Shown here: positions 1-8,531 of the stretch, piece after piece | Numbering within the stretch: position 1 is the stretch's first letter | How the letters are laid out: the number at the start of each line of letters is the position of its first letter | Assembly (NCBI GenBank): GCA_021782055.1 | Contig: JAJXVP010000012.1 | Location: 1-34,988 of the forward strand | Source: a bacterium | GTDB taxonomy: Bacteria > Spirochaetota > Spirochaetia > JABEVK01 | Direction of reading: 5' to 3' | DNA length: 34,988 nt | Made by a program: the position numbers and the translations under genes | The notes under the pieces: model-generated | What the model was told of the DNA's origin: nothing | Databases searched by the model: none | The model's input: only the letters and a program-made list of their open reading frames with translations

Positions 1-2
1 CC

Positions 3-98
3 GCCCGTGCCCAAGGCATAGGCATCCTCAGTGCCCGCGAAAACCAATTCCAGATATCCGTTATGGTGGGTTCGCTACTGTACCAGCCACAAACTTGA
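3..98 (+). CDS. C-terminal tail of an unidentified protein (partial)
   Basis: The third forward frame is open from the left edge to a TGA at 96-98. It gives about 31 residues ending in [10 protein letters not shown]. The tail is too short to assign to a family. It is called a gene only because the frame is open, looks protein-like, and stops just where a good promoter for the next gene begins. It could equally be non-coding, and the upstream sequence would decide. Confidence 0.3.
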   Translation, partial: ARAQGIGILSARENQFQISVMVGSLLYQPQT

Positions 99-122
99 CA
101 GTGCGACGAGATTCCTTATGCT
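95..122 (+). promoter_or_regulatory. Sigma-70-type promoter for the chemoreceptor gene
   Basis: A perfect TTGACA (95-100) is followed after 16 bases by TATGCT (117-122). Transcription would start near 129, about 20 bases before the GAAGGGGG ribosome-binding site (139-146) of the gene that starts at 152. The -35 overlaps the stop codon of the upstream open frame. Confidence 0.5.
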
Positions 123-151
123 TAGATGAGGCTACTTTGAAGGGGGCTTTT

Positions 152-1949
152 ATGAAGCTTGGCACAAAACTAACGATCGCTTTTTTGTCAGTGATGATTC
201 TGGGCGCTTTGATCGGGTTAGTCGCCTGGCTGGGTGTAAGCCGCATTACCCAAGCCGATCGACAGCTTTTTCAACACGATGTCCAAAGCCTTGCCGCCTC
301 CCACGACCTGACAGCAGGCTTTCTGAAACTTCGTATCGCCGGAATGACCTTGATTGATGCCCTTACTCCTCAAGAACGGCAAGAAGACAAAGACACCCTT
401 TTAACCGCTGAAACTGCTGTTAAAAACGCCTTGGCTACCTATCAGACCTATGACCGAAGTGCCGAAGCGGCAGGATTCCTCAGCCAGCTCAATGAACACT
501 TTTTGCGCTACCAAGCTGTCGATAGCGAAGTTACCTCAGCGGTTCTTGCAGGAAAGATGCAGGCAGCCCGTGAGGCCTATTACACCGTAGGCGAACCACT
601 TAGCCAAAAAATCAACAACCTGTTTGACCAGATGGTTGCCAAAAATCGAGCCTCCGCCCAAAAGAATTCCGCCGATAACCAAGCGTTGGCTGGGTTGCTT
701 AAAGACGTCTTAGCGGGACTTTTAAGTGCCGTCGTGCTATTGGCCCTCCTGTTGGGGGTATTTTTTGCACGCTCCATTGTACGACCGGTTAAAGCCCTGG
801 GCCAAACTGCCCAGGATATCGCCGGCGGCAAGCTCAAAAGTCAACTCGCACCGAGCTTAGTTAAGCGTAAGGATGAGCTAGGGCTTTTAGGACGTTCGAT
901 GGAATCGATGATTAGTTCGCTGAGACAAAATGTCTCGCTGGTTTTGACAGCCTCGGGCAACCTATCGGATACCAGTCAGGGGCTTCAAGGCAGTGTCAAA
1001 GACACCAATAACGCCGCCGACAGCATCAGCCACAAAGTTGAACAGACGTCTGCGCTGGTTATGGATCAAAGCGCCAGTGTTACCGAAACTACAGCAACCT
1101 CAGAACAGATTGTTCGTAACCTTGAAAACCTGGATGGTTTGATTGCCGACCAGGCCGCCAGTGTGACCCAGTCTTCGGCGTCGATTGAACAAATGATGGC
1201 CAACATTGCCGCTGTCAACGCCAATGTGGAAAAGCTAGGCCAAGCTTTTAGACAGCTTGTGGAAGTCTCGGACGAAGGCCGTAAAAAAATTGACGGTGTC
1301 GTCAGCGCCATTGGCGACGTGGCGGGACATTCTGAAAAGCTCCGTGAAGCCAACACTGCTATCACCGGCATCGCGGCGCAAACCAACCTTTTGGCTATGA
1401 ATGCCGCCATTGAGGCTGCCCATGCTGGCGATGCCGGACGCGGCTTTGCTGTGGTTGCCGACGAGATTCGCAAGCTTTCGCAAGCTTGCCGAGTCATCCT
1501 CGCAAGAGTCCCACGAAATCGCCAGCGATATTAAAACCATTCAAGCGCGTATTCAAGCCGCCAAAGATGTTTCAGCGGCAGCCGATCAATCGTTCAAAGC
1601 GATTCTGGAACAGCTGGACATCTTGGGTCGCTTTGAACAAGAGATTACGAGCGCCATGAGCGAGCAGAACGAAGGGTCCCGGCAAATCCTTGAGGCTACT
1701 GGCCAAATTAATGCAGTCACTGCCAAGGTTCGTGGCAACTCTTCAGAAATGCTTGACGGCAGTCGAACCATCACCAGCGAAATGCAAAAGCTGTTAGAGG
1801 CAACCGAGCAACTCAGGAGCAACATCGAGACCATTGCCCAAGACTCTCGCGCGATTCGACAGACCGTAGAGCAAGTTGAAGGCTTTAGCGCCAAGAACAC
1901 TGAGCTTGCACAAGAACTCAAAACGGCGATGAAGGTTTTTCAGCTTTAG
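152..1949 (+). pseudogene. Methyl-accepting chemotaxis protein, frameshifted by a 10-bp duplication
   Basis: This is a transmembrane chemoreceptor that would signal through CheW/CheA to the flagellar motor. From ATG 152 (ribosome-binding site GAAGGGGG, 5 bases away) the protein shows a membrane segment at about residues 8-28, a helical periplasmic sensor resembling the four-helix-bundle type, a second membrane segment at about 186-207, a HAMP domain, and a long coiled-coil signalling domain. The conserved tip reads [31 protein letters not shown]. The frame then breaks at about residue 442 and the first frame stops at 1534. The missing half ([19 protein letters not shown] onward) continues in another frame to TAG 1947-1949. 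Removing one copy of the 10-bp repeat at 1467-1486 restores a 595-residue receptor. As written, the product lacks the descending arm of the signalling hairpin and would probably not signal. An assembly error or a switchable repeat are alternatives to a true pseudogene. Confidence 0.88.
1467..1486 (+). repeat. Perfect 10-bp tandem duplication that breaks the chemoreceptor frame
   Basis: TTCGCAAGCT occurs twice in direct succession (1467-1476 and 1477-1486). With one copy the codons read D-E-I-R-K-L-A-E-S-S, the conserved chemoreceptor sequence. With two copies the frame shifts by +1. The repeat lies in the most conserved part of the gene. Confidence 0.95.
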
Positions 1950-1980
1950 CGAAAGCCCCGTCTAGCGAAGGCCTCGTGCC

Positions 1981-3816
1981 TTATTCCTTGGTTAGGGTAT
2001 CGCGAAAGCTTGTCCAGGCGGCATCCTGTTCTTTTTCACTGTAATGCCGTGAGCTTACCCGCACAGGCGGTGCCTTTTCTGGCTTTTCAGAACCCTTGTC
2101 GGCAGACCGTGCGGCCGCACGGCGTCGCTCTTGCCAGTCCTTTTGACGAGCTTTTCGTTCTTCGGGCGTTAAGGCCTCTAAAGGTTTATCCGCCGAGGGA
2201 TCTTTCGGCCGCCCGCCTTCAGACTTAAGCGCAGCCCCCAAAGCAATACGAATCGACAGGGGTTTGACGGAACCGAGCTTTAAAGTGGCAAAGGTTTCGG
2301 CCTGGGCCTTGTATTGCCCCGTCACGCGTTTCCAGAATTGTGTTAAGACGTTTAAATGCCGATAGGCAGCCTCATACAGTTGAAGCACGTCGATCCCGAA
2401 GATTTCTTGCAGGGGGCGGATTTTCATCGTGCCCGGTCGAAACAGCTGTTCCATGAGTGCCTGCATCTCCTCGACAGAACCTAGCTGTAAAGAATTTTTC
2501 CCAAAGTGGATCAGCGCTTCGGCCAAAAGTTTGGGGTGATCCAAAAGCTCCCCTACTAAGGTGTCATTCTTTCCGACCCAATCTGAAAGCGCATGTTCTA
2601 AGTTCTCTTTATTGACAAAAGTGAGGTCGCCTGTGCGGTTCGACGTACGCACGAGACGCTCCATCCTATTCGCAAAATCTTGCCAAGCTAAGTTTTGAAG
2701 AATTTCAAAGCGCTTGACAAAAAACTGGTAAAGATTGTCCCGATGCACCAAACCGGCTTTAAGCACGACGACTGGCGAAAGACCAGTTTTTTGGGAGTTC
2801 GTCATGAATTGTTGACGAAAATCTTCCTGCAAGCCAGCAAATTTTTCACCATACTTTTCGGCAAACAAAAGACGAACATGGCCCTCCAAGTCTTTTTCGG
2901 GCATGAGAACTTCTTTGTCCTTCAAGATCAGTTGTTCCATTTGCCGCAAATCGGTCTGTCTGTCCTCTTGTTCTTCTTTTTGGCGGCGAAGCTCTTCAAG
3001 CTGATTACCCGTATAGATTCGAAAGAATTCCGCCGCTTGGAAAAACGCTTTTTCCAAATGAAGTTTCCGTTCGGCAGTGAGATCCTCTCGGTACTTAATG
3101 ATGGTTTCGGTCAGGGTTTTCCAGAACCCTAAGTCTTTCTCGTCAACTTTTCGTGTGAGCTCGCTCAGGGGCACATTCAGCCACCTCGAGAGAAGAGTCA
3201 AAACCTCGGGATTTTTTAGCGACAGCCGTAACTTCGACACTGAAAAGCTCATGAGCAAGTTCAACGTCTGACTGGTGGCCAAAATTTTCTCTTCTTGCAA
3301 GATCAGCAAAAACAGGGCTTCTGACTTTGCCGACTCCTCAAAACCTGACTTAGAAACGCTTTCGGGGGACAAATTCTGAAGGAATTCCGCGGGGAGCGTC
3401 AGCTCACGGGATTTTAACAGCGCCAACGTTAAAAAGGGGTTGTTGGGGTTTTCGCAGGCCGTTTGAATGAGATCTTGCAAAAAAGCGAACCAAAAGCGTT
3501 TTTCACCTTCGGAGCAAAGCAGAATTTTGTCTGGTGAGCGTTCGCCTTTGCTATTCTTCTTGTAGGTTAATATTCCCAACTTCGCAGCTTTAAGACGGGC
3601 AAGCAAATTGACCATTTCTGTTTCAACGTGAGGGAACTGCCCAAGTCTGGCCCCCACAAAGCTATCAAAATCCACATAGGGTCGCCAAGAATCACACAAC
3701 TGATGAAAAAGATCCCTCTGCGCGGGAGCCGTTACGCCAAACTGCGAAAGCAATTCTTCCCTCTGACGTTTATCAAAGCGGATATACGGTGGCGGGGCGA
3801 TCACGTTTTCGTTCAT
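1981..3816 (-). CDS. Large soluble protein of unknown function
   Basis: I do not recognise this 611-residue protein. It has no signal peptide and no membrane segment. It is rich in charged residues and looks largely alpha-helical. A Glu/Arg/Gln-rich stretch at about residues 275-310 looks like a coiled coil. The last ~80 residues are highly charged, with Lys/Arg/Glu/Pro-rich tracts, and probably disordered. The start is placed at ATG 3816 (MNENVIAPPP) rather than the farther TTG 3852. The reason is that a strong promoter (TTGAAG, 17 bases, TATGAT) ends 7 bases before this ATG, which makes the message leaderless, and there is no Shine-Dalgarno sequence for either start. It is divergent from the pentapeptide-repeat gene, with about 106 bases between them. 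Base composition and frame are like the neighbours, so it is a real gene. Confidence 0.8.
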   Translation of the reverse strand: MNENVIAPPPYIRFDKRQREELLSQFGVTAPAQRDLFHQLCDSWRPYVDFDSFVGARLGQFPHVETEMVNLLARLKAAKLGILTYKKNSKGERSPDKILLCSEGEKRFWFAFLQDLIQTACENPNNPFLTLALLKSRELTLPAEFLQNLSPESVSKSGFEESAKSEALFLLILQEEKILATSQTLNLLMSFSVSKLRLSLKNPEVLTLLSRWLNVPLSELTRKVDEKDLGFWKTLTETIIKYREDLTAERKLHLEKAFFQAAEFFRIYTGNQLEELRRQKEEQEDRQTDLRQMEQLILKDKEVLMPEKDLEGHVRLLFAEKYGEKFAGLQEDFRQQFMTNSQKTGLSPVVVLKAGLVHRDNLYQFFVKRFEILQNLAWQDFANRMERLVRTSNRTGDLTFVNKENLEHALSDWVGKNDTLVGELLDHPKLLAEALIHFGKNSLQLGSVEEMQALMEQLFRPGTMKIRPLQEIFGIDVLQLYEAAYRHLNVLTQFWKRVTGQYKAQAETFATLKLGSVKPLSIRIALGAALKSEGGRPKDPSADKPLEALTPEERKARQKDWQERRRAAARSADKGSEKPEKAPPVRVSSRHYSEKEQDAAWTSFRDTLTKE

Positions 3817-3823
3817 GGGTTTT

Positions 3824-3852
3824 ATCATACAACTGACACGCGCAAGCTTCAA
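3824..3852 (-). promoter_or_regulatory. Promoter giving a predicted leaderless mRNA (unknown 611-aa gene)
   Basis: Read on the minus strand, TTGAAG (3852-3847) is followed after 17 bases by TATGAT (3829-3824). Seven bases later comes the ATG at 3816. The expected transcription start coincides with, or is one base from, the start codon. No ribosome-binding site is present. Confidence 0.65.
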
Positions 3853-3887
3853 TCACTGTCGTTTATCTCGTGAAAAAGAGGTTTGTC

Positions 3888-3916
3888 TTGAACAAGAACG
3901 GCTGGGCCGGTAGAAT
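3888..3916 (+). promoter_or_regulatory. Promoter giving a predicted leaderless mRNA (pentapeptide gene)
   Basis: TTGAAC (3888-3893), a 17-base spacer, and TAGAAT (3911-3916), then six bases to ATG 3923. The start of transcription is predicted at the A of the ATG. Confidence 0.65.
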
Positions 3917-3922
3917 ACTTGG

Positions 3923-4450
3923 ATGAGTTCTCCGTCTTCTGAGCAAGAGCAATTTATTGGCAATGACAAACATTTAAAGGTTCTTCGCCAGGCATCTCTC
4001 GCACACAACGCCTCACTTTGGCACGACTTCACAGCAACCATGGGACCGCGTTTTCGCGCCGATTTGCGGGGTGCCGACCTTCAAGGGTTTTGGCTCGTTG
4101 GGTTTTGGTTAGCAGGGGCTCACTTAGATGGTGCCAATCTTTCTGAGGCCGATTTGACGGGAGCCGATTTATCACGGGCTAGCTTGCGTGGAGCTAGACT
4201 CCAAAATGCCAACCTTACCAATACCAAGCTTTCTCCAACCAAGGTAAAAGTTGTGGCAAGCCGCACAGAAACTCCGCTTGACGAGACTCAACGCCGGCGT
4301 TCACGGCTTGAAAAGTTAGAAAAATCGGCTCAAGCTCTGTTGAAAGACCGAGAACAGCAACAAGAGGCCCTAAGAGCTCAACAGGCTCGGGTTCGAGCAA
4401 AAAATTCACCAGTCCCGTTTCAAACAGAAACGACAGAACGCGAAAACTAG
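3923..4450 (+). CDS. Pentapeptide-repeat protein
   Basis: The protein is 175 residues long. The middle (about residues 45-100) is a run of A(D/N)LxX pentapeptides ([30 protein letters not shown]). Such runs fold as a right-handed quadrilateral beta-helix. The N-terminal ~40 residues are polar, and the C-terminal ~70 are an Arg/Gln/Glu-rich probable coiled coil. There is no signal peptide, so it is probably cytoplasmic. The two FWL pentads in the middle put bulky aromatic residues on the helix face, which is unusual. Pentapeptide proteins range from gyrase-protecting DNA mimics to scaffolds. Nothing here selects among these roles, and the protein is shorter than typical gyrase-protecting members. 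It has its own promoter and is convergent with the GGDEF gene (12-base gap). Confidence 0.85.
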   Translation: MSSPSSEQEQFIGNDKHLKVLRQASLAHNASLWHDFTATMGPRFRADLRGADLQGFWLVGFWLAGAHLDGANLSEADLTGADLSRASLRGARLQNANLTNTKLSPTKVKVVASRTETPLDETQRRRSRLEKLEKSAQALLKDREQQQEALRAQQARVRAKNSPVPFQTETTEREN

Positions 4451-4462
4451 TCGTCTGGGGAG

Positions 4463-5374
4463 CTAGTCTTGCGCTAGCACTAGCCGATTTCGCCCGCCTT
4501 CTTTGGCACGATACAAGGCATCATCAGCCCTTCGAATAACATCATTCGGACGCTCAGATTTTTCCGGAAGGAGTTGTGCTAAACCAAAACTCACGGTGAT
4601 GGGAATCTCATGACCTTCGTGAGAAAACGAAAATTCTGCGATACTTTGCCTGACGCGCTCACACAAGGCAACAGCTTGTTCCAAAGCAATGCCTGTGAGG
4701 ATAAACCCAAATTCTTCCCCGCCGTAGCGGCCAATGGGGTCGCCTTTGCGGAGGCTTACGGTAAGAATGCGAGCGACTTCTTTCAATACATAATCGCCGG
4801 CCAAATGCCCATACTGGTCGTTCACCCGCTTAAAGTGGTCAATATCCATCATCGCAAAAGCTACAGAGAGCCCCTTGCGGCGTGCGTTGTAAATTTCCTT
4901 ATCGAGAAGCTCAATCAAAAGGGCGTGGTTGTATAAGCCCGTTAGGCTATCTTGCATGGCCATAGCCAAAAGACGGTCATGGTAATCTTTATACCGTAGG
5001 GCGGAACGAACACGGGCAACAATTTCGACTTCATCAAGCGGTTTTTTGACATAATCAAAGGCTCCACCCTCTAGGGCCACGCGAACATCTTCCCCTTTGG
5101 TGCGGGCCGTCACCATAAGAACGGATATTGTACTGGTTAAGGCATTTTGCTTTAAAAGTTTTAAAATCCCGAGGCCATCAATCCCTGGCATCATGACATC
5201 GAGTAGAATCAAATCCGGAGTGTGCTGAATCGCCATGGGGAGGGTATCGAGGCTGTTGGTGGAAGTCAGGACTTCAAAGCCTTCATGTTCTAGAAATCCT
5301 TTGAGTAATTTTAAATTGAGCACACTATCGTCAATGGCAAGAATTTTCTTGCCCTGATTTTCCAGATTCAACAC
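4463..5374 (-). CDS. Response regulator with diguanylate cyclase (GGDEF) output
   Basis: This 303-residue two-domain protein resembles PleD/WspR-type regulators that make c-di-GMP on phosphorylation. The receiver domain (about 8-125) has the acidic pair DD at 15-16, the phospho-acceptor Asp59 in LLDVMMPG, Thr89 and a conserved Lys at 110/111. The GGDEF domain (about 138-300) has the active-site motif GGEEF (218-222). The inhibitory-site motif RKGD (209-212) lies exactly five residues upstream, so product inhibition is expected. The GTG start at 5374 is supported by AAGGAG six bases upstream. There is no membrane segment and no partner kinase in the window. It lies 47 bases downstream of mutY on the same strand and may be read from that operon, or from a promoter overlapping the palindrome at 5417-5435. 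Confidence 0.93.
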   Translation of the reverse strand: MLNLENQGKKILAIDDSVLNLKLLKGFLEHEGFEVLTSTNSLDTLPMAIQHTPDLILLDVMMPGIDGLGILKLLKQNALTSTISVLMVTARTKGEDVRVALEGGAFDYVKKPLDEVEIVARVRSALRYKDYHDRLLAMAMQDSLTGLYNHALLIELLDKEIYNARRKGLSVAFAMMDIDHFKRVNDQYGHLAGDYVLKEVARILTVSLRKGDPIGRYGGEEFGFILTGIALEQAVALCERVRQSIAEFSFSHEGHEIPITVSFGLAQLLPEKSERPNDVIRRADDALYRAKEGGRNRLVLAQD

Positions 5375-5416
5375 ACGGGACTCCTTAGAAAAAAATGCCC
5401 TTTATTTTAGGCCTGG

Positions 5417-5435
5417 CCTTGTCAACTTGACAAGG
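5417..5435. promoter_or_regulatory. Perfect palindrome, candidate operator before the GGDEF gene
   Basis: CCTTGTCAA-C-TTGACAAGG has 9-bp arms around one base. It overlaps the mutY stop codon and lies about 43 bases before the GGDEF start. The minus-strand arm contains a consensus TTGACA, although no good -10 follows at the right distance. A one-base centre and no T-run make a terminator unlikely. An operator for a dimeric repressor is the better guess. Confidence 0.4.
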
Positions 5436-6507
5436 GGAAGGTTTGAGACAAGGCACTTTTTGCCGCCAGCCAAATGCGGCGATGCACTGCTGGCATGGCA
5501 AGCCTTTCAACTTCGTCCGCCGTATACCAGCGGCCTTTCCATCCTGCGGTTAGTTCGGGTTCTTCTACGGCGCACAAGACAGGGTAGAGGGTGTCTTTAT
5601 ATTTGGTATAGGTATGAAGAAAGGTGCCCAAGTTGAGGCAGTTTTCACATTCCGAGACTCGGGAAAGCTCAGAAACTCGAGGGGGAAAGGACCACAAGCG
5701 CGAAAAACGCCCCGTAAGGGGTTGCGCGAGAAAAATCTGAATTGGGGGAGGAGTTTGCCGATTTGGTAAGGGTATTTGCCGCCACCCCACCAAAAGGGGC
5801 GTGGATTTTTCCTGGACCTGGCGATCTAACCGGGCAGGAATGAGATCTGTTTGATTTTGCTGGTAGGCCAGGCAAACCTGTACAAGAGGACAAGCCCCGC
5901 ACTCCGGTCCCCGAGACCGACAAACCTGTTGACCTAAATGCATTAACGCCAAATTGAACGAGCGGCTGGGATAGAGCTTAAAAACCTCGGTAGCCAAACT
6001 AGTTGTTGCTTTTTCAGACTCAACTGTCCATTGGGGCCAAACGTTGAGGCGCTGAAAAACGCGTTTCAGATTGGCATCAAGTGTCAAACTGGGTCGATTA
6101 AAGGCAAAGCTGGCTATGGCCGCCGCGGTGTACGAGCCCACACCAGGCAACTTTCGCAGAGCCTCTTCGTTTGAAGGAAAGCAAGAGGCTCCTTGAACTG
6201 CTAAAACCTGAGCTGCCTTCCAAAGGTTGGCCCCTCGACTATAGTAGCCTAATCCCTCCCATTCTCGAAGAACTTCGCCTTCTTGGGCTAGCGCTAAAGC
6301 TTCGACAGTGGGCCAACGCTGTAACCACCTCTCGTAGCGGGAGGGGACTGCAGAAACCACCGTTTGCTGGAGCATCACTTCAGAAATCCAAACTTCATAA
6401 GGATTCCGAGTCTCGGACCAGGGGTAGCTTTTTTGGTTAGTCTGCCACCAGGTTAAAAGTCGGGGAACCCAGTGTTCAAGCTGAGAGAGGTCAACGCTTT
6501 CAGTCAT
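5422..6507 (-). CDS. mutY: A/G-specific adenine glycosylase MutY
   Basis: The enzyme removes adenine mispaired with 8-oxoguanine (GO repair). It is 361 residues long, normal for the family. The N-terminal catalytic part has WISEVMLQQT with the catalytic Glu43, the helix-hairpin-helix LPGVGSYTA (about 120-128), and the catalytic Asp144 in LTLDANLKRVF. The iron-sulphur cluster loop has Cys196, 203, 206 and 212 with the expected C-x6-C-x2-C-x5-C spacing. The C-terminal ~130 residues form the NUDIX-like domain that recognises the 8-oxoG strand. The ATG at 6507 overlaps the end of sixA by 8 bases, so the two are probably translationally coupled. It is the fourth gene of the ychJ-like/malQ/sixA/mutY operon. 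Confidence 0.95.
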   Translation of the reverse strand: MTESVDLSQLEHWVPRLLTWWQTNQKSYPWSETRNPYEVWISEVMLQQTVVSAVPSRYERWLQRWPTVEALALAQEGEVLREWEGLGYYSRGANLWKAAQVLAVQGASCFPSNEEALRKLPGVGSYTAAAIASFAFNRPSLTLDANLKRVFQRLNVWPQWTVESEKATTSLATEVFKLYPSRSFNLALMHLGQQVCRSRGPECGACPLVQVCLAYQQNQTDLIPARLDRQVQEKSTPLLVGWRQIPLPNRQTPPPIQIFLAQPLTGRFSRLWSFPPRVSELSRVSECENCLNLGTFLHTYTKYKDTLYPVLCAVEEPELTAGWKGRWYTADEVERLAMPAVHRRIWLAAKSALSQTFPLSS

Positions 6508-6979
6508 GAAGGGGGTGTTCTATCCACAAAAGACGACCACTCCCCGGTCGAAACTCTTGGTTAAAGTCTATTGCCACGACGGTAGCGGTATGAAAGGTCA
6601 ACTCGCGATGAGCCGACGGTGGGGTCAAATACGAGGCGAAAAGGGCGATAAAGGGGTTGTGGCTAAACACGGCCAAACGCTGTGTTCCATTTTTGACCCA
6701 GGCGGAAAGCTCTTCAAAAGCGTCTGAAAGCTCAGCATCGGGTGTTAAGGCCGTACTCAGTTGAAGCTTCCCGTTGGCCGAACCCATAAATATTTGTGCG
6801 GTGGCACGCGCCCGGGCGTAAGGGCTCGAAAGAAAAACATCCGGCGACATCCCCCGCCGACGGGCTTGGCTCGCCATAGCCTGTGCGGTCAGAATTCCCG
6901 TCTCGGTGAGTTCGCGAAACGCGTCCCCCTCTGGGTGGTAATTCTGCGCCTTGGCATGACGAACCAAGTACAATGTCAT
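6500..6979 (-). CDS. sixA: SixA-type histidine phosphatase
   Basis: This is a 159-residue member of the histidine-phosphatase (phosphoglycerate mutase-like) superfamily. The N-terminal LVRHAKAQ carries the catalytic RHG-type histidine. LSSPYARARATAQI is the conserved arginine region, and the second active-site histidine is in VFSHNPF. Compact proteins of this type dephosphorylate phosphohistidine, classically on HPt domains or the phosphotransferase system. The substrate here is not visible. The ATG overlaps the malQ stop in an ATGA, which indicates coupling. There is no signal peptide, so the enzyme is cytoplasmic. Confidence 0.88.
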   Translation of the reverse strand: MTLYLVRHAKAQNYHPEGDAFRELTETGILTAQAMASQARRRGMSPDVFLSSPYARARATAQIFMGSANGKLQLSTALTPDAELSDAFEELSAWVKNGTQRLAVFSHNPFIALFASYLTPPSAHRELTFHTATVVAIDFNQEFRPGSGRLLWIEHPLHD

Positions 6980-8508
6980 CTTCCGTATAACCTCGTCAGT
7001 TCCCTAAAATTTTGCGCCAACGCTTCACTCAGTTGACCACCTGTCAGTCGCCAGGCCCAATTGCCACCGAGGGTCGAAGGTGTATTCATTCTGGCCCAGG
7101 ACGGCAAATCTAGCAAGTCCTGGGCTGGAATAACTGCGTAAATAGCGGTAGAGGCCAAAGCCGCGCGAATAAAACCCCAGGCAACATTCGAAGAATGGTC
7201 GTGAATATAGTCACGAGAATACTTTTGATCGTCGGGCGTTGCTGCTTCCCACCAACCGCGAATCGTATCATTATCATGACTTCCGGTGTAAACCACACAG
7301 TTTGGACCATAGTTGTGGGGCAAAAACGGGTTATTGCCTGAAGCTCCCGCTTCATGCGAATCAAAGGCAAATTGAAGAATTTTCATGCCGGGAAAGCCAA
7401 ACGCATCCCGCATCTGCTCCACTTCGGGGGTAATCACACCAAGGTCTTCGGCCAAAATTGGCAATTGGCCCAGCCGACGCTTAACCTCGGCAAACAATTC
7501 CATCCCAGGAGCTTTAACCCACCGGCCTTGAATCGCATTGGGTGCACCAAAAGGGATTTCCCAGTAGGCCTCAAAGCCACGAAAATGATCGATGCGGATG
7601 ATATCCACGAGCTTTAAGGTCGCTTGAATACGTTTGATCCACCAGTCAAACCCTGTAGCCCGCAGATTGTCCCAATTGTAAAGCGGGTTTCCCCAAAGTT
7701 GCCCCGTCGCCGAAAAGTAATCCGGGGGCACACCCGCCACAAAGCGGGGCTCTCCCTCTTCGTTCAAGAGAAAAGCCTCTCGATTGGCCCAAACATCCAC
7801 CGAGTCGGCAGCGACAAATATCGGAATGTCACCAACAATCTGGACACCCTTTTGGTTGGCATAGGTTCGCAGGGCCAGCCATTGGCGGAAAAACCAAAAT
7901 TGCAGAACTTTTTTGATTTCGATTGCGGGAGCCAATTTTTTTCGCCACACAGCCTCGGCTTTGGCTTCTTTCAAGCGAATGTTGCGGTCCCAAAAGTTCG
8001 ACCACATTTTTCCCCAGGCCCCTTCGGCCTCGGCTTTTTTCTGGAACTCTTCTTTAACTGCCATGAAAAGCGCAAAATCGTCTAACCAAGAGGCCTCTTC
8101 ATTTAAGAAAAGTTCATAGTCCGCACGGACGCTACCAGAGGCCTGGCTGAGAAAGTTCTTAGCCGCCAAGTCGAGTAAGGGCATCTTCCACCAAATGACC
8201 CAGCCGTAATCAATCTTGGCGGGGTCAAAGGCCGGAACTTCGGCGAGCTTATCAGCAGAAAGCCAGCCTTCGCTCACCAAAGAGTCTAAACTAATCAGGA
8301 GAGGATTCCCGGCAAAGGTAGAAAAAGAGGCATATGGGGAATCCCCATAGCCGGTGGGACCCAGGGGTAAAACTTGCCAAAGGGTTTGTCCCGACTTCTC
8401 AAGGAAGTCAACAAATTCATAGGCTGATGTGCCTAAGTCCCCAATCCCGTACGGTCCCGGCAAGGAAGTAGGATGTAAAAGTACCCCGCTGCGCCGTTGA
8501 TTCCCCAT
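6976..8508 (-). CDS. malQ: 4-alpha-glucanotransferase (GH77, amylomaltase)
   Basis: The enzyme transfers alpha-1,4-glucan segments between maltodextrins in glycogen/maltodextrin metabolism in the cytoplasm. From ATG 8508 it has 510 residues, typical of the short bacterial GH77 type. The GAGGAG six bases upstream decides this start over an upstream TTG. Landmarks are HPTSLPGPYGIGDLG near the N terminus, the nucleophile Asp307 in IIRIDHFRG, the acid/base Glu354 in ILAEDLG, and Asp412 in GSHDNDT. It lies 23 bases downstream of the ychJ-like gene and overlaps sixA by 4 bases. No other maltodextrin gene is close, so its place in a repair/phosphatase operon is functionally odd. Confidence 0.96.
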   Translation of the reverse strand: MGNQRRSGVLLHPTSLPGPYGIGDLGTSAYEFVDFLEKSGQTLWQVLPLGPTGYGDSPYASFSTFAGNPLLISLDSLVSEGWLSADKLAEVPAFDPAKIDYGWVIWWKMPLLDLAAKNFLSQASGSVRADYELFLNEEASWLDDFALFMAVKEEFQKKAEAEGAWGKMWSNFWDRNIRLKEAKAEAVWRKKLAPAIEIKKVLQFWFFRQWLALRTYANQKGVQIVGDIPIFVAADSVDVWANREAFLLNEEGEPRFVAGVPPDYFSATGQLWGNPLYNWDNLRATGFDWWIKRIQATLKLVDIIRIDHFRGFEAYWEIPFGAPNAIQGRWVKAPGMELFAEVKRRLGQLPILAEDLGVITPEVEQMRDAFGFPGMKILQFAFDSHEAGASGNNPFLPHNYGPNCVVYTGSHDNDTIRGWWEAATPDDQKYSRDYIHDHSSNVAWGFIRAALASTAIYAVIPAQDLLDLPSWARMNTPSTLGGNWAWRLTGGQLSEALAQNFRELTRLYGR

Positions 8509-8531
8509 GCGAAACTCCTCTCTGCCAGCCG

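Noticed and set aside
61..246. Minus-strand frame of 61 codons at the left edge
   Set aside because: It lies across the chemoreceptor promoter and start, has no ribosome-binding site and looks like an antisense shadow.
1066..1497. Long minus-strand frames opposite the chemoreceptor
   Set aside because: They are Ala/Ser-rich shadow translations of a repetitive coiled-coil gene.
4461..4482. Inverted repeat GCTAGT/ACTAGC at the convergent ends of the pentapeptide and GGDEF genes
   Set aside because: It lies mostly in the GGDEF coding end, has a long loop and no T-run; probably chance.
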